From Acanthornis magna (taxonomy: Eukaryota > Chordata > Aves > Passeriformes > Acanthizidae): a stretch of DNA of 64,000 nt. The notes beneath the pieces were generated by a model. It worked only from the letters and a program-made list of their open reading frames with translations. It was not told the origin of the DNA and did no database searches. The stretch lies in NCBI GenBank assembly GCA_036785705.1, contig JAWUZG010000135.1, positions 4,216,001-4,280,000 of the forward strand, read 5' to 3'. Positions 40,974 to 54,352 of the stretch are shown piece by piece (the first letter of the stretch is position 1; every line of letters begins with the position of its first letter). The position numbers and the translations under genes were made by a program.

Positions 40974-41015
40974 GCACACACACATACACACACACACAAA
41001 TATACACACACACAT
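40974..41015. repeat. Interrupted (CA)n microsatellite
   Basis: About 40 bases of CA dinucleotides interrupted by TA and AAATATA. It is a simple repeat and gives the VCVCVCM-type artefact in the minus-strand frame at 40872-41156. Confidence 0.92.
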
Positions 41016-41365
41016 CCACCCATGTCCACATGTGCTCAAAATTGCCTGGAATAGGACGTATTTACAGAAAATACTTGCCTGTAGGGTTGTTGTGGTAGGA
41101 TTCACACCCCATACTTTATACCTGAGAGTGGGCTGTTTACAACCTTTGCTAAACATAACAGCATTTTAAGGAAGGAGTTTGCAGGAACATTTGGCTTTCC
41201 ATCCCCCAGTGGATCGCACTTTGACCCTTTTTTGAACATTTTTCATATATGGCACAATTGCTAAAATCCCAGTTGTTTCCTATTTACTTGATTGTAGAAG
41301 TTTGTTATATACATATGTTTTTTGATTCAGATGGCATGAACTGTTTAAATAATGGTTTGTTTGTT

Positions 41366-41484
41366 TTGTTTTTTGGTGCGGGGGTTTTTTGGTTGTTTTT
41401 TTGTTTTGGGGGTTTTTTTGTTGTTGGGGGGGTGGGGTGGTTTTTTTGTTTGTTTGTTAGTTTGGTTTTTTTCTTGTTAATAGA
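41366..41484. repeat. G/T low-complexity tract
   Basis: A stretch of alternating T-runs and G-runs almost free of A and C. Its composition is the complement of the A/C tract at 39856-39972, 1.4 kb away. It accounts for the glycine, phenylalanine and valine run in the 118-codon plus-strand frame at 41249-41605, which is rejected as a gene. Confidence 0.9.
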
Positions 41485-42289
41485 AATTATCTCCTTTAAG
41501 GAGTTTTATGGCCAACAGCAATGTCACCTTTGTTTAGCGTATTTGGGGGGCTCATTCCTTGTTCAGATGCCTAGAAGGACTCAGCACAGAAAAAATGTTG
41601 CCTAATCTTTAACATAACTCAGAAGTCTTGCTGAGAAGTTGAAACAGGATTAGAAAACTCAGTATCTGATCCTTTGAGGACTGCTGCTTCAAAGGAGCTA
41701 TACAAAGCTGCACAAAAAAAAAAGGAGTGAATGAACAAGATTGAGCCCTTTGAAATATTTACTGTTCAATGAATTTGGAGAGGAAGGCAGAATATGATGA
41801 GGCCTTCCCACTCCTGAAAGGTGATAGTATCCTCTTGTTTTATTAATAGGAAAAGTATGATATTACTACTTTGACATTTCTTTTGTTTGGCAGAAACTGG
41901 AGACACTGATTTAAGTATTATACCATATATCTATACATACATATGTAAGTGGTAGAAAAAACTTAAAAGTTCCATTTATTACTCACTATTATCTTCTTTT
42001 TTTTCCCCCGGAGTACTTCCATTCCCTGTAAAACACATCCAGTAACTGGATCAATAGCCATCATATATTAAACACTAATCATTAAGAATAATTCTTTTAC
42101 ATGGTTTACACTATCGCTCAATGTCCTGGTAGCAGTTCCTCTCAATTTCAAAGCAGTTGTCGAGCTTGAATTCTTGTTTTGGCTCTGCAACAGATGGAGA
42201 TGTGCATGTCCTGATGAAAATTCAGACTTGGCAGGGAACTGTTCCTCTATCACACAGTGTGTACCAAGCCTGTGCCTGAATTTATTTAC

Positions 42290-42443
42290 CCAGCCATTAT
42301 TTGCAAACAATTATGTGTTTCTCTGGTTTCCTCCAGTTTCTCAGCTTCTTCTCTCAATTTTTTTTTTTTTTTGGAAACACAGGTTTCAGGTTTTTGTTGA
42401 TAAACTTGAATGTTTTCATTATATATTTCCTTATGCTCATCTT
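42290..42443 (-). CDS. Possible coiled-coil exon, 50 codons, gene unknown
   Basis: On the minus strand the acceptor CTTTTAAGATGCTTTCAG ends at 42444 and a donor (GGCTGG then GTAAAT) lies at 42289. The 154 bases contain one open frame with two leading bases, fifty codons and two trailing bases. It reads DEHKEIYNENIQ, then five lysines coded by a 15-base A run, then LREEAEKLEETRETHN. This is the charged, heptad-like composition of a coiled coil. The intact frame through the A run is notable, because a length change there would break it. Against it, purine-rich DNA always reads as E, K and R, 50 codons is short, and no exon with matching phase was found nearby. A second frame (42068-42310) continues in another register just downstream, so a decayed retrocopy is an alternative. 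Confidence 0.25.
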
Positions 42444-45400
42444 CTGAAAGCATCTTAAAAGATCACCTGATCCATAGAGTAAACTATAATTTCATTAAAA
42501 TGGGTAGACTTCAGGTGACAATATGATCCATCGAGATAATATCATCCAAAGGACACAGCACAGCACACCTTAGAAGCCTAGGGGCTCAGACTTTGTTATC
42601 CATGCAGTGTTGTGTTTATATGAGCTCCTAAATGCAAGGAAAACTTTTCAACCATAAACCAAATATAGCTTTTAATACTTTATTTGGCAACTTCATTGGC
42701 GAGTTGCTGTATGGAGCCAGTAAAACTCAACGTGGAGGAACAACTTTTGCCATCTCAGCTTGAGAATGAGGATCCCAGTAACCAGGCATATGCCCTTCCT
42801 GTGTGCATGGTATTGTGTTTTTAATTGCATTTAGTGCAAAGGTTAATAAGAGCTTGCTAATAGATTTAGAAAAATAATTGTTGAAAACAAAACCCAGTCC
42901 CGAGTCAAAAGTTCATTGGTTTTGAGAGGATTGTAAAAATATTTCAGGGGAGGCCTTAAATTCTTCAGTGGATTGCTATTTATCTATGGTCATGCACATG
43001 CTAAATAATGATATTAAATAAATTACTCTCCTGTTGTGTTTTATAAGAGAGCAAAGCCTTCCAGCTATATAAACAACACTTTATTTTTCCAGCATTATGG
43101 AGTAAAATGGAGAGATGGCCTTGTGGGTTGACTATTTGAGGTTCATGACTGAACAGCAATTTCCAAAGCTAAGCCTAACTGTGATGATAAGTTATGCCTT
43201 TTGTAATGCTTCCTCATGCAAATTAAGGCATCTTTTGAGCAACCTGTGCACATTACATTTCATATTTGGTAAATCTTATGCATTTCCCATCATGTTGGAA
43301 GGAACTGCCAGTGTTTTAAAAAAGCAATTTATTTTGTTGTCTTTGAAGTAGCTGATGCATTAGTAACCCTGCCACCTTTGAAATTAAACAGGATTTTGTC
43401 TGCAGTTGGAACACTCTGAAGTGTTCTTCTATTTTTAAATCTCATATGCGTATTTGAAATGCCTTCAGCTCTCCTGCAGATGGGTTTTTTTAATGATTGC
43501 TGTTGTCTCTAAATGGGTCTTGGCATTTTTATTCAGTTTGTGATGAAGCAATTATTTTTGCTAATTGAATGTACAGGGAATGACTTGAGACAGGGAGCAA
43601 ACAACATCACATAGTCATGGGTGCTTTAGAACTAAGGTCATCCAAAATACAGCATAGCAGCCTTTGTATTTCATCTTCTAACTCTCCCAATAGATGAGTA
43701 AATTTAATGTCTCTGACTCCAAGGCTTTATTACTTCCTCAAGTAGAAGAGAAATATTCACTTTACATGTGTACAGCTTGCAAAAGAAGTGTCCTAAGTGA
43801 TGTTTGCCAAAGGACATTGGTGTTGGTACACTGCGTGTTATCATTAACTGCTCAAGTACTACACTGGTGAGTATAAATAACAGGAAGATAGATGTGCTGT
43901 CAGATTCTTCTGACTACCTGAGATATTTCGGCACAGAATCAGAGCAGTGGAAGGAGAGACAGCTTTGAGCCAGACCTGCAGGTCTCAGATGCTTGCAACA
44001 ACAGTAGATATTTGTGCATGCTGGGAAGATAGAAATGTTCCAGTAATTTCTCTCCCAGTCCCTTGCTGACTATAGCTTAGAGCAGTGTAAAAAGTACCTT
44101 ACTGTCACTTCTTCAGTGTTGATCATCACCAAACATGACAATAAATAAGTTTCAGGCTAAATCAGCCATCTAATTCCTTCAAACAGTCTTCAAAACATAC
44201 TGCTTTCTACTGAACTGTATTGATAGGAAAAACTAAAGAAAGAAGGAAGCTTACTAATTGCACAGCAATTGAGCAGTGGGATAAGAATGCTTTGGGAGAG
44301 GATGAAGTTAACAAGAGAAAACTGAGCTACATTTTAGAGAGCTATTGCTCACTGAGAGCCCTGTTCAATGCACATCTGTTGCCAAGAAAGGAAATCAAAC
44401 TAGGCTTACTGAGAGTGGCAAAATAAGTAATATTTGAAAATACCATATGGACAACATTAGTCACTTGGTCCTGGACAAGGTGAACTATGAGGTTAATCTA
44501 GTATGGCAAATCCCATTGATAATGTTGGCATGTGCTCCACAAAATTGGCTGCCCAGGGAACAAGGGAAACATTGTTTTTTTACTGTGTGACACAGGAGAC
44601 CTAAAGCAGTCAAAAATCCAGTTACTGGAAGATAGTACACACCAGACAGGAGGTATTTGCTAAAATTACACATGCTGGACATTGCTGCCCTAATTTCCCT
44701 GTATAATTGCTGAATTTGTATTGTAGCGTATGCATCACTAAATTTCCTAAAACTGCGAAGCAATTTGATCAGCTCTGTTGAGGAGTTTTTATGTGTCAAA
44801 CCTTGTAAAGTACTGATTGTGAAAGAACCATGAAAGAGAAAGCCACAGAATCCCTTTAAAATATGTCAAACAAATCAAGCAAGGACAAAAATCAGGTGAC
44901 AGAAATTGCATTTCTTTTTGTGAACAGGAAAAAAGGAATTTTGCTGTAAGCTAGGCCATGCTTTTCCATCACTTAGCACCATTAATGCTGCACTAACATA
45001 GCCTAATCCTTTTTGTCAATGTATTTCTGTTAATTTGACAGCCTTTGGTAACATTCACATCTCTCTTGGGATGTTAATATATCCTGGGTTGAAGTGAATA
45101 GAGTGTGAAATCATGGTTTATAGCTCATTTTGAAATTATTTTCTTCTTCAGAAGATTAGAGAAACCCATATGCATGGTTCAAACTCTCCCCTACCCATGT
45201 GATGGGGAATGGAATAAACAAATAAATATTGGTCAGCGTCCTTGCAGCACGCTGTTGCACTATGTCTGGCCTTGGGAGAGCTGTATTAATTCCACTGCAG
45301 TGCTCTGTCAGAGGAGTAATCCTCCACTCAGAGTCAGGTGAAGTTTCCCTAGAGCTGTGGCACAGTGGATCTGCCACCTACCTGTGGATGTTGGCGAGCT

Positions 45401-48400
45401 CCCAAATACTTTGGAGTTGAGTATGTGTGTCTAAGAGCCACTTTGAAAACATCAGGGCTAAAGATGTGGACAAGTCATTGTGCTCTTTAATAAGACATTA
45501 TGGTCAGTGGTTTTTTTGTCTTCCATGTGATAATCATGGTCTTGTTGGATTTCCACATTCCCATGGAAATGAAGTTAGGATGTGCACAGAAATACTCCCA
45601 TTCATTTTGTATTCTTTCCAGTGCGCTTTTTATCTACACATCATGGAGCAGAAAATGAGAGGCTTGCACTCCCCTAATTCTTACAGGGGATCATTAGGAT
45701 TCCCCACTGTTGTCTAATCATGTGCTGTCCCATTGATGTGTAGTCAATTGCTGGGTAATTGTGTTTTGTGGAGTAGATGTCGCTTGAGTAAAGCAGTGTG
45801 TTGGCTTTAGTTCCGGGAAACTGGTATGGATTTTTGAGCTCTTAAATGAACAACAGATCATTCTGTGCTCCACAATGTATAAGCACAAAGTATGGAGGGA
45901 ATAAGTAATGGAGAAAGGAACATTTAAAATTTATGTTTGCAGGTGGACTTGTGTGTGGAAGAAGTATCTCACATGCATGGCAAATCAGCTTATTTTTAAT
46001 TTTTGAAATGCTGGAAGGAGTTTGTGAATAAGACTGCCAGTGGGGCTGCCTTAGCCACTGGAATATGCCTGTCATAACACACTGGGTTGAAGTTCCTGCT
46101 GTGAACTGGGGAGTTGTGAGGCCTGAGCAACACCAGGGAGAGTAAATGAGTGGTGTGGAGGAAAAAAGTTGTCTTCAAACTCTTTTTTTATTGTGTGCTC
46201 CTCATGCTCTGAGCTGCAGTCGTTAGCCCACTGTGGGTGAATGGAGTAGAGTTCCAGCTGAAGCCGTGCTGTGTACCCAAGCTTCTTTGGTCTGGATAAT
46301 ATTGCTGAGTGTTTTCTGCAAGTTGAGGGAATGCAGGGCCCTGCAGTCTAATATTCAGGTATATATTAGGAAAAGAATCCCTTGGCACCAGGGCAGTTAT
46401 GGCGAGCCCCATGATGTCTCATGGGCATAGGCCATTATTTATGAAACAAAACTTATAAAACAAAATCTCTTCCCCACAAAGTTATAGATGGGCAGGGTGG
46501 AGGGAAAACTGACTCCTTTCACAGAAGTACCAAATTCACTGAATTCACCACATCAACTTCATTTTGTACGGTCTAGCTGGTTGGCCCAGAAAGTGCTTCT
46601 GTCTTTGAGGGTTTCTGCAGGTGGGGGTCGTGCCTGTCCCAGGCAGCCAGTGGGGTCATCTGCTGGGGGGGACACTTTGGGCTGTCTGGCCTGGCTTGGC
46701 TTTTGCTTTGTTGCCACCTCTGTGGGGTACACTAGGCTATTTTCAAGCTAGTGGTATTATTAGGCTAAATGACTTTAAACCAGGAACCTTCATGAGTGTG
46801 TGGGTGCTGCAGGGCAGTGTTGATCAGCCTCGGTGTGAAACTGAGAGCAGCAGCACAGGAAAGGTTACTTAATATTATTTTATGGCAGCACATACGTTTT
46901 GCAAATGGCTGTTTTGAAGGTTAGCCTTTTGCACGTGCTGCTTTTCCCCGTTCCCTGTCTGCCTTCAGCTCACAGCCAGGCTGGCCATGGTTATTACCTT
47001 AGAGTCATTTTTTGAGTTGCATTTGAGATGAAGATAAGAGGTAGGGCAGATTATCGGTGATAGCTGATGAGGTTGTTATGATGAGACATTAGCTAGGGAT
47101 GGGAGAAAAGGGAGAAAATAATAATGTGTTCGCTTTCCTGTGTGATAATGGTGTGGCAGTTTCTGTGCACATACAACGCCAGTAACTCCGTGTGTTGAGA
47201 ACCACGAACAGAAGGTTATAAAGGCTGCAGAGCAGTTCCAGCTGCTGTTTTATGCAGATGCACCACAGTATGAAATGATGAAATTTGCTCGTAGCAAGTT
47301 TTGCTTCCTCTTATTTTATTACATTTTGTATACTAATGTGTTCTATCATAAAACTCCATTTTCACTGACCCATAGATTTTTTTAATATGCACCAGCTCTC
47401 TCAGACAAGGCAGACACAATTTTTCTTAACATATTTTTCAGCAAGACCAAGGAAAAAGAGTGAATTATGATGAATTTTGTATAAAAAGGTACATCAGAAA
47501 ATAATCTGAATTAAGACTAAATGCTTGGGTTTATATTTTTCTTATTTTTCTTTCTTATTTAACTGCTCTATCCTTTTTCCCTAGTCCTTGTCTAAAGATT
47601 GAAAAATTCATAGTAAAAGAAGTATGTGATCACAATCTGATCTTTACTGTGCAGACAAATGCAGAATTCCTTCAGTTTAATGACTCCACTGATTAAAAAA
47701 CTCATAGGAAAGACTGGGAGGAACTGTAAAAGTTCAGTAAAATTAAGAAGTCCTGGGGGTTTTTGTTTTGTTTTGTTTTGTGAATATAATTACTGAATAA
47801 GCAGGTCCCAAGAAAATGTTGAGCTGAAACCAAATCCTTAATTTGGCCATTGAAGTTGAATTCATAATTCCTCAGTGAAGTTATTTTTACTGCTTAAGGT
47901 AAAGAAGTTCTAAATATTACTGTAACATCACCGATTGTTAAACATGGAGGTAAAAGCTGAGTATTTATGCTTTATGAGAAGGTAGAGGAGTGGTACAAGA
48001 CATCATGACTATTGTTATATTTTTATTCCTTGACAGACAGCTACTAACACCTTGTACTATAAAATATGGGCATATATGCCAAATAACATTGGTTACACAT
48101 TGTTCTTTGTGGCATTTTCAACACATCCACTAAGTCTCTGTTCTACTCACCACTCTCTTATTGCCTGCAGAGAGCTTTGCCAATACTTGATGAGTCATCA
48201 CATGATTTCTGAATTTAAGGAAAATAAATGCTCATTTGATATGAACAGGGCTGATGCCACTAAGAGGACTTTGGGGTTTGCAGGTTTATCACAAGTTGCA
48301 TGTGTGTTACCTTCACAATAAGGCTTTAGGTGTTAGAAGGATGAAGAATGCAGTCTATTACTACCTCTTAACAGATATCAGGACTATCCTGTTCACAGGG

Positions 48401-51400
48401 ATGGATGTGTACTTGAGGCAGCCACCATGCTAATTACCACTTCCTCAACTTGGGAATCCCAGTTTGTTCATCAAACATGAAATATCAAAGTCAACAACAG
48501 TCTGGCATTTAGTATTTTCATATTCACATCTTCACTGTTACTGGTATGTTTTTTTAAGTCATATTTTACGCATCCAGTTGCAAACACGAGTTGGTTTTCA
48601 GTGTAAGGACAGCTGGTAAGGGCAGATTGGGAATGCAGGAAAACAAGAATGAATTGCCCAGGCCTATCAGTTGTGCAGCAGAGGGATATAGGAATTGAAA
48701 TGTCAGTGTTTTGGAGAGGGGGTGATCAATGTGAATTTGAAGCTTGTTTCTGCCTCACTTCAAGTGACAAAATATTCCTGACATCAGCTTTAGGAAAGAG
48801 ACTTATATTACCTGTGAATTGGTTAGGGACTGCCTTGCAAGGAGAACTTTGTATATATTATCAATTGCAGTATTTTTGAAACAAACACAACCAAGACTCA
48901 TAATTTCACAGCAAGGACAAGAAAACAGAAATCTCAGTGGCAGGCTCACACTGAAGGAAAGTAACTAAAAGGTACCAAGCCTACCTCACTCCAAAGATAA
49001 AGGTTATAAGAGCAGCTCTTATACACCTCAGTGCAGAAGCTTGCATCCACTAAGTGGCCATCTGCTGAGTAGAAAAAATAAATGGAAGTGTGAAAGGTTT
49101 TTCTTGGCATAGTATAATGTCAGATACCCATATCTGCAATTTAAGATTATACTACACTGGGAAGTAAAGCAAAAATAACCCTAAAAAATCTCCAGCCTTT
49201 TCCAGCTGATTGTTGCCTAGGATAATTCAGTTACATATTATACATGTAGAATGAATTATTTAAAAATCCAGTATTAAAAGAATTAAAAAGCAGCAATTCT
49301 TTTATTTCCCTGCTAAATGTAACCACCAAGACTTTGTCCTTCTGTAAGTAAAATCAGAAATATCTAAACTTTTGCCAGGGTGTGTGTCCTGTTGGATCTG
49401 TATATTCACTAGAAACACAAGGGTGCTAGGGTAGGAATCAGCAACATATTCTATGCATATCATTGAATATTCCTTGTAGATGATAGCTGTGAGTCTTTTG
49501 TGAGTTGCTGTGCCCATCAGTACCCCTGGATCCTCTAGGGCTTGTGCTCAGGCTGGAGAGATGTCCTGAAACACCTTGTGCACAGCCATGGATAAAGGCG
49601 CAAATATAGATTTGCACATAGAGCACAAATCTCAAAAGCAGGGCAGAAACACAACCATGTATAAAGATTTGATTTTATCAGTAACCTGGCAAGCAGAGTC
49701 TAGAAAAAGAAAGAGGCCTCTGTTCAGCATATTGCCAGCTTTTCTGTTGTGTCCTAAATTTTTTGTACCAGTAACATTTCTCAAGGTGTTGGTAGGAATT
49801 TCTGCATGAGCAAGGCTGCAAGATATGGTTCTACTAATGCCAATATCTTTTGAGGTGTATGGCTGCTCCATTCGGTGGGGATTTGTACTGATGGGTAGCT
49901 CTCTAGAAGCCAGCTGAAATATGTACCCATATGAATTTATGTTGGTTGTAAAATTACATGACAGAAGTGCAGTATTTCCTGCGAATTATTACTGTATGCC
50001 TTCCTAAGTCTCTCATCTTACATTACATTTCCTAAACTCAGGGCTAAAATGCTGTACTTTTTAGGCATGTATTTCAAAGGTCAGCATGGAGTTATATCTC
50101 AATTCATATATAAGAAAGAAAAATAATAATTGCGAGGAAGTGTTGCTATTCAGTGGCTTTGCCATCAATCTCCTTCTTGTTTTTACTTCATTTGCAGCAT
50201 ATGATTTCAGGGCATGAAGCCAAAGTGGACTTTTGCATCAGCTAGTCTCACTTGCATATAGCAACTCCTCAATTATCACTTAGCTTCTCCTTTGTTATGC
50301 TCTGTGCTCCTTAGTTTATAAGGATTGCTTTCAGTAAGACAGTTAAACTCAATATAAATGTGCTTTGAGATTAATACCTTGCCTGTTAATTTGTTCCCAG
50401 CTTCTCATCTTCATGGTTAAAAATAGACATCAGGTAGGAATCTGAATGCACTTAGTTTTGGCTTTTAGCTGACTGTTCTTGCTGCTTACCAAGAGTGTTA
50501 AGTCATAACAGACATCTGGCTATATATAGAGAGGAAAAAACTGTAAGTATTATTTGAATGCTAAGTGTACTTCAGGATTTTTAAGACATCTCACTATAAG
50601 CCTTATTAGTCTTTTATGTTCTTGCATTTCCGGGCTGGTATGACCTGAACAGAGAGAATGAGATTGTCATTTCCCTTCTGCTAGGGGTGAATATAATTTA
50701 TTTTTCTTATTATTATTGGACTCTCTTAACAGGAATTAAGGCTCATTGCTTTAAAGACACATGTGTTTAATAACAGGGATTTGATGTGTGCTGATCTCAG
50801 TGCCCATATGAAGTCTTCTGCAGATCAGAAGCAGTGCACAACTGCAGATATTTGTGCACATGAAGTGCCTTAGAGGACCACTGCCTAACTGCATGCATTT
50901 TACATGCTTTTCTTCTGATATGGATCTAAAGCTGCCAACAACAGCATGGGAGCAGCAAAACTTAAAAGGAAAGGAAGGAATGTTTCCAATAAAATTTGCC
51001 TCCCTTGCATAGTCTAAGTGACAGCAAGCATTCCAGCTTTGAGGGCTTCCAGTTGGCATTGTATGAAAATATATTTCAAAGTGGGGAGAAAATATGAATA
51101 TAAAGAGGAAGAAGAATGAACTGCGGCGCCACTGGGCTTCATACAAATTCACAGCCAAGGCTGTGGAGAGGGAAGTGATGACAACTTTGGAGTTATATGT
51201 GCGTAAGAGCAAAGTTTCCCACACGTGTTCTCATCAGTATCACAGTTTGGGGTGCTTGGTAATGGAGGTTTGGGCTTCAGCCAGTGGGAGGCAAGGGCAA
51301 CCACAAAGTTCAGATCTGGATCCAAATGCCTGCGTGTTTGGGAGTAGTTATCCCTCTGGTTCGAGATTTTACTCATCTTAGCCGTGCACAAAAATAAGTA

Positions 51401-53918
51401 ACAAACATGAAAAAAGATGATTTTCAAGTTGGAGCTGTAATACTTTAAGTATTTAAGCCCTTTAGCGGTTTTGATTAACCAGGGGATTACATGAGATTTT
51501 GGGTGCCATTTACTTATTTCATTTTAACAAATTTATATATGACAAATACTTTGTCATTTGTACTGCAGATCAATCTTAAATGAGCCTGAAATGAGGTTTG
51601 GAGTAAATACCACTTGTGCCTCCATATCAGATCTTGTGCTTTAGGGAGCACTTGGTTATCTGCAGGAGAGAGAGTGAGCTCCTACCATACTCTAAAACCA
51701 GCTCTTCAGCTGTACTAAGGGAGAAGAGATGGAGGCCACTGTGCTGGCAGTGACGTGGCAACCACTTGCCAATGTCACAAAGCCATGGGCAGAAATGGCT
51801 GCTGTGAGTTGCACTTGCTGTAGAACATTGCTGCATTTTGCTAAATATCCTCATTTTCTGCTTGAAAGATCTGATTTTTCCCCCATTTCGGGGGACTCTG
51901 CTTCTACAAGCATAAATGTGGACATTTTGTGCTTCTACTTATTCTACACCCTGCAATTAAGTCATCTTCCTGACCTAATTGCATGGGGTAGAATATACAG
52001 AAGATGCTGGAGAGTGCTTAATTTATTTGGAGTTGAGGAGATGGCTTCGGTTGCTGGAGTTGGCACAGCAGCAGCCTACAACCATTGCTCTTGCACTTCT
52101 GTTGTGGCAGGAGCTCCTTGGTTCTTGGAGGTGCTAGAAAATCCCTGCTTCTTGTAAGAAGAATTCTTTGCTACAATTTCACCCCCTGAATTTTTTGCTA
52201 CAATTTCACCCCCTGAAACCCCCTGAAACCCCCTGAAACTCTGCCTGAGTTGGGGTCAAAAGCACATCCAGCAGCTCCTTTGGAATAAGAGGCAATGGAA
52301 TTGTGACAATCATTTTCCATTTTATTCCATTTCAACCACAGATAAAACTAACACCAATTTAATTAAACGATCTTGCATATATTGATCAGATTCTGAAATT
52401 TGCATTTAATCCTAATAGCTGCAGTGGCTCGTAACATATTATATAGAATAAACAGGTTTTGAAGAGATTATTTGCTATGTTGGTGGTGGTTTTGTAAGAA
52501 AAGAAGCTAGTGGTCCTTTCTAAAAGCTTTGTAACTCAGGGTCTCCTAAATAATAAATGTCTGCCTTGAAAATAAGGCTGTCCCATGCTCCCTTGTGTCC
52601 TGGTGGTTAGGTCACACGAAGCAAACAATTGAGCAAGCACACTGCATAAGTCTGACAATAGATAGGTCCTTGGGAGCAGTTGTTCACGCTTTAGCTGTTC
52701 TTTTAAAAGAGCATGATCATTCTAATGTAAACCAAAGGTGTTTCTTTTTTTTCCTGGTCATACAAAAAAACCACATCTGAGTAGTCCTCATGCTCCTTCT
52801 AATTATATGAGCTACTGATTTTGGATTAATGTTCTTCGTTCCAATTCAGACTGTTCCTGTTAAGATGCAGCTGGCGTCAAAATGATCCTATCTTATGACT
52901 ACTACTGTATATGATATAATTAAGGAGTAATCCCTTTCAAAATTGGTCATTAGCATTAGCTAGCAATTTGCTAAATTTGCTTCAAAAGGTTAATGCTACA
53001 GCTATGGTAAACAATAACTTATTTCATGGGGATTTATTGCTGTTAAAAAGTATAATCAGTTTCTAATAGCAATACTTAATTTTTTAAAAAAACTGTAGAT
53101 TGGTTGACTGCACTCGGATTGCTTACAATGGATATTTTCCTGGCAGATGGGTAATCCTCTGTTAGTAATTTCAATTCTGAGTTCTGAGATTTAGCACTTC
53201 AATTATGCATTCTTCGTTTGTTTTATTAATTGTTTGATTATGTTTGACAATGCTGAACTATACATGCATGCATAATATATGACATATTATTAATGAAATT
53301 TTGCAATGTGACAGGCTCTGGTTACTCATGAGTAATACAGCAACCGTCACATAATAAATAAAGTAAAGTGACTTTATGTAAGCTTGTTCTAAGTCCTTAA
53401 ACATAATTATCTGAATTGTTGAAAGGAAATAAGTGTTGAAGTTACTCTGATGCGTGATGTAGTAATTTGAGGAAATAAATTCTTATGCAATAGGTAGAAC
53501 TCTTCTAAAGATGTTTATGACAGGAACAAATGAGATAAATGGAGATATTCTGTGCTTAATACCAAGGCTGAAGGTGGCTGAGATTGGTGTGCTTACCCTT
53601 GCTGTAAATTTCTGCCGCTTTATTAACTGCAGCAGAACTGGATATAATTACATAGGCATAGAATTTAGCCGGGAGGGAATATTGCTGCTGTGTGGAGCTG
53701 AAGTTCTTGCAGGATAGGAAACACATGACTGATGAATTCTGTGAGTTGCTGGAGAGCCTCATTCATGTCTCTGGTTTCATGTCTCTTCTGTACATAAAAC
53801 CCAATAACCTCAGCTCCCTCTCAGTGCCTTCAGATGCAAATATTCTGCCATGGAAATCTAAAGTAAACCTTTAGTTTGAATCAAACAAAATGAAAACAGT
53901 TTGCTGAGTTGCGGAGTC
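42444..53918. other. Long unannotated stretch
   Basis: About 11.5 kb of AT-rich DNA with no transposon I recognise. Frames of 157 codons (50751-51224, minus) and 142 codons (51729-52157, plus) are the longest here. Neither shows a domain or convincing splice context. A tiny tandem repeat sits at 52166-52240. Confidence 0.45.
52166..52240. repeat. Nested short tandem repeat
   Basis: Two copies of TTTGCTACAATTTCACCCCC (starting 52167 and 52196) are followed by three copies of the 10-base unit CCCCCTGAAA. The smaller repeat grew from the end of the larger one, as expected from replication slippage. Confidence 0.85.
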
Positions 53919-54182
53919 TCATTTCAGGTGACTTTGAGGTGTGTGTGGCAGGTGTGTGCTGCTCTGGTGCCTTGTGGGAGCTGTGTGTGGGTGCGTTCTT
54001 CCCTCATTCTTCACTCCTCCTGTACTGCCTGACCCCCAGATCTCTGTGTGCAGAGATATTCTGAATTTGGCAAAAGGCTGAGTCTGACCACAGAGTTTGC
54101 AGGTGACGGAGAAGGTGAAGTGACAGTCGCTGGAACTACAGCTCCCACAGTTCTCCACGGCTTGAGGATTGCAGGTTTTGCA
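53919..54182 (-). CDS. Possible cysteine-rich exon, gene unknown
   Basis: On the minus strand an acceptor (GTCAACTTCAG) ends at 54183. In phase 0 the next codons read CKTCNPQAVENCGSC, then SSSDCHF and TCKLCGQTQPF. Eight cysteines in under 40 residues, arranged as CxxC, CxxC, a CxxxxC overlap and CxxC, suggest a zinc-binding or disulphide-rich module. The frame stays open to a stop at 53919-53921 (87 codons), but beyond about residue 50 it becomes H, T and P-rich, so the true exon would end earlier; no clear consensus donor was found (weak GT sites only). Local CpGs are more common than in the surroundings. The opposite strand also has an open frame across the same bases, which weakens the case. 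Confidence 0.25.
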   Translation of the reverse strand, partial: CKTCNPQAVENCGSCSSSDCHFTFSVTCKLCGQTQPFAKFRISLHTEIWGSGSTGGVKNEGRTHPHTAPTRHQSSTHLPHTPQSHLK

Positions 54183-54330
54183 CTGAAGTTGACTTTTTTG
54201 AAAAGTAACGTTACATAAGGACTCAGGGAAATATATTCCAGTGCTTGCATTAAATGTTTTGAGGCTTTTGTTCCAAAGTACTTTTGTTTGTATTGAAAGT
54301 ACCAGGAAAACACTTATATTTTCAAAATTT

Positions 54331-54352
54331 AAAAAAAAAAAAAAAAAAAAAA
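54331..54352. repeat. Poly(A) run of 22
   Basis: A pure run of 22 A. There is no recognisable retrotransposed gene directly upstream, so it may be slippage rather than a retrocopy tail. Confidence 0.9.

Noticed and set aside
50751..51224. 157-codon minus-strand frame
   Set aside because: No domain, no convincing splice context, composition like random AT-rich translation.
51729..52157. 142-codon plus-strand frame
   Set aside because: No recognisable motif; ends next to a slippage repeat; treated as chance.
52166..52240. Short repeats that could suggest a CRISPR-like array
   Set aside because: Units are adjacent with no spacers and the genome is vertebrate; simple slippage explains them.
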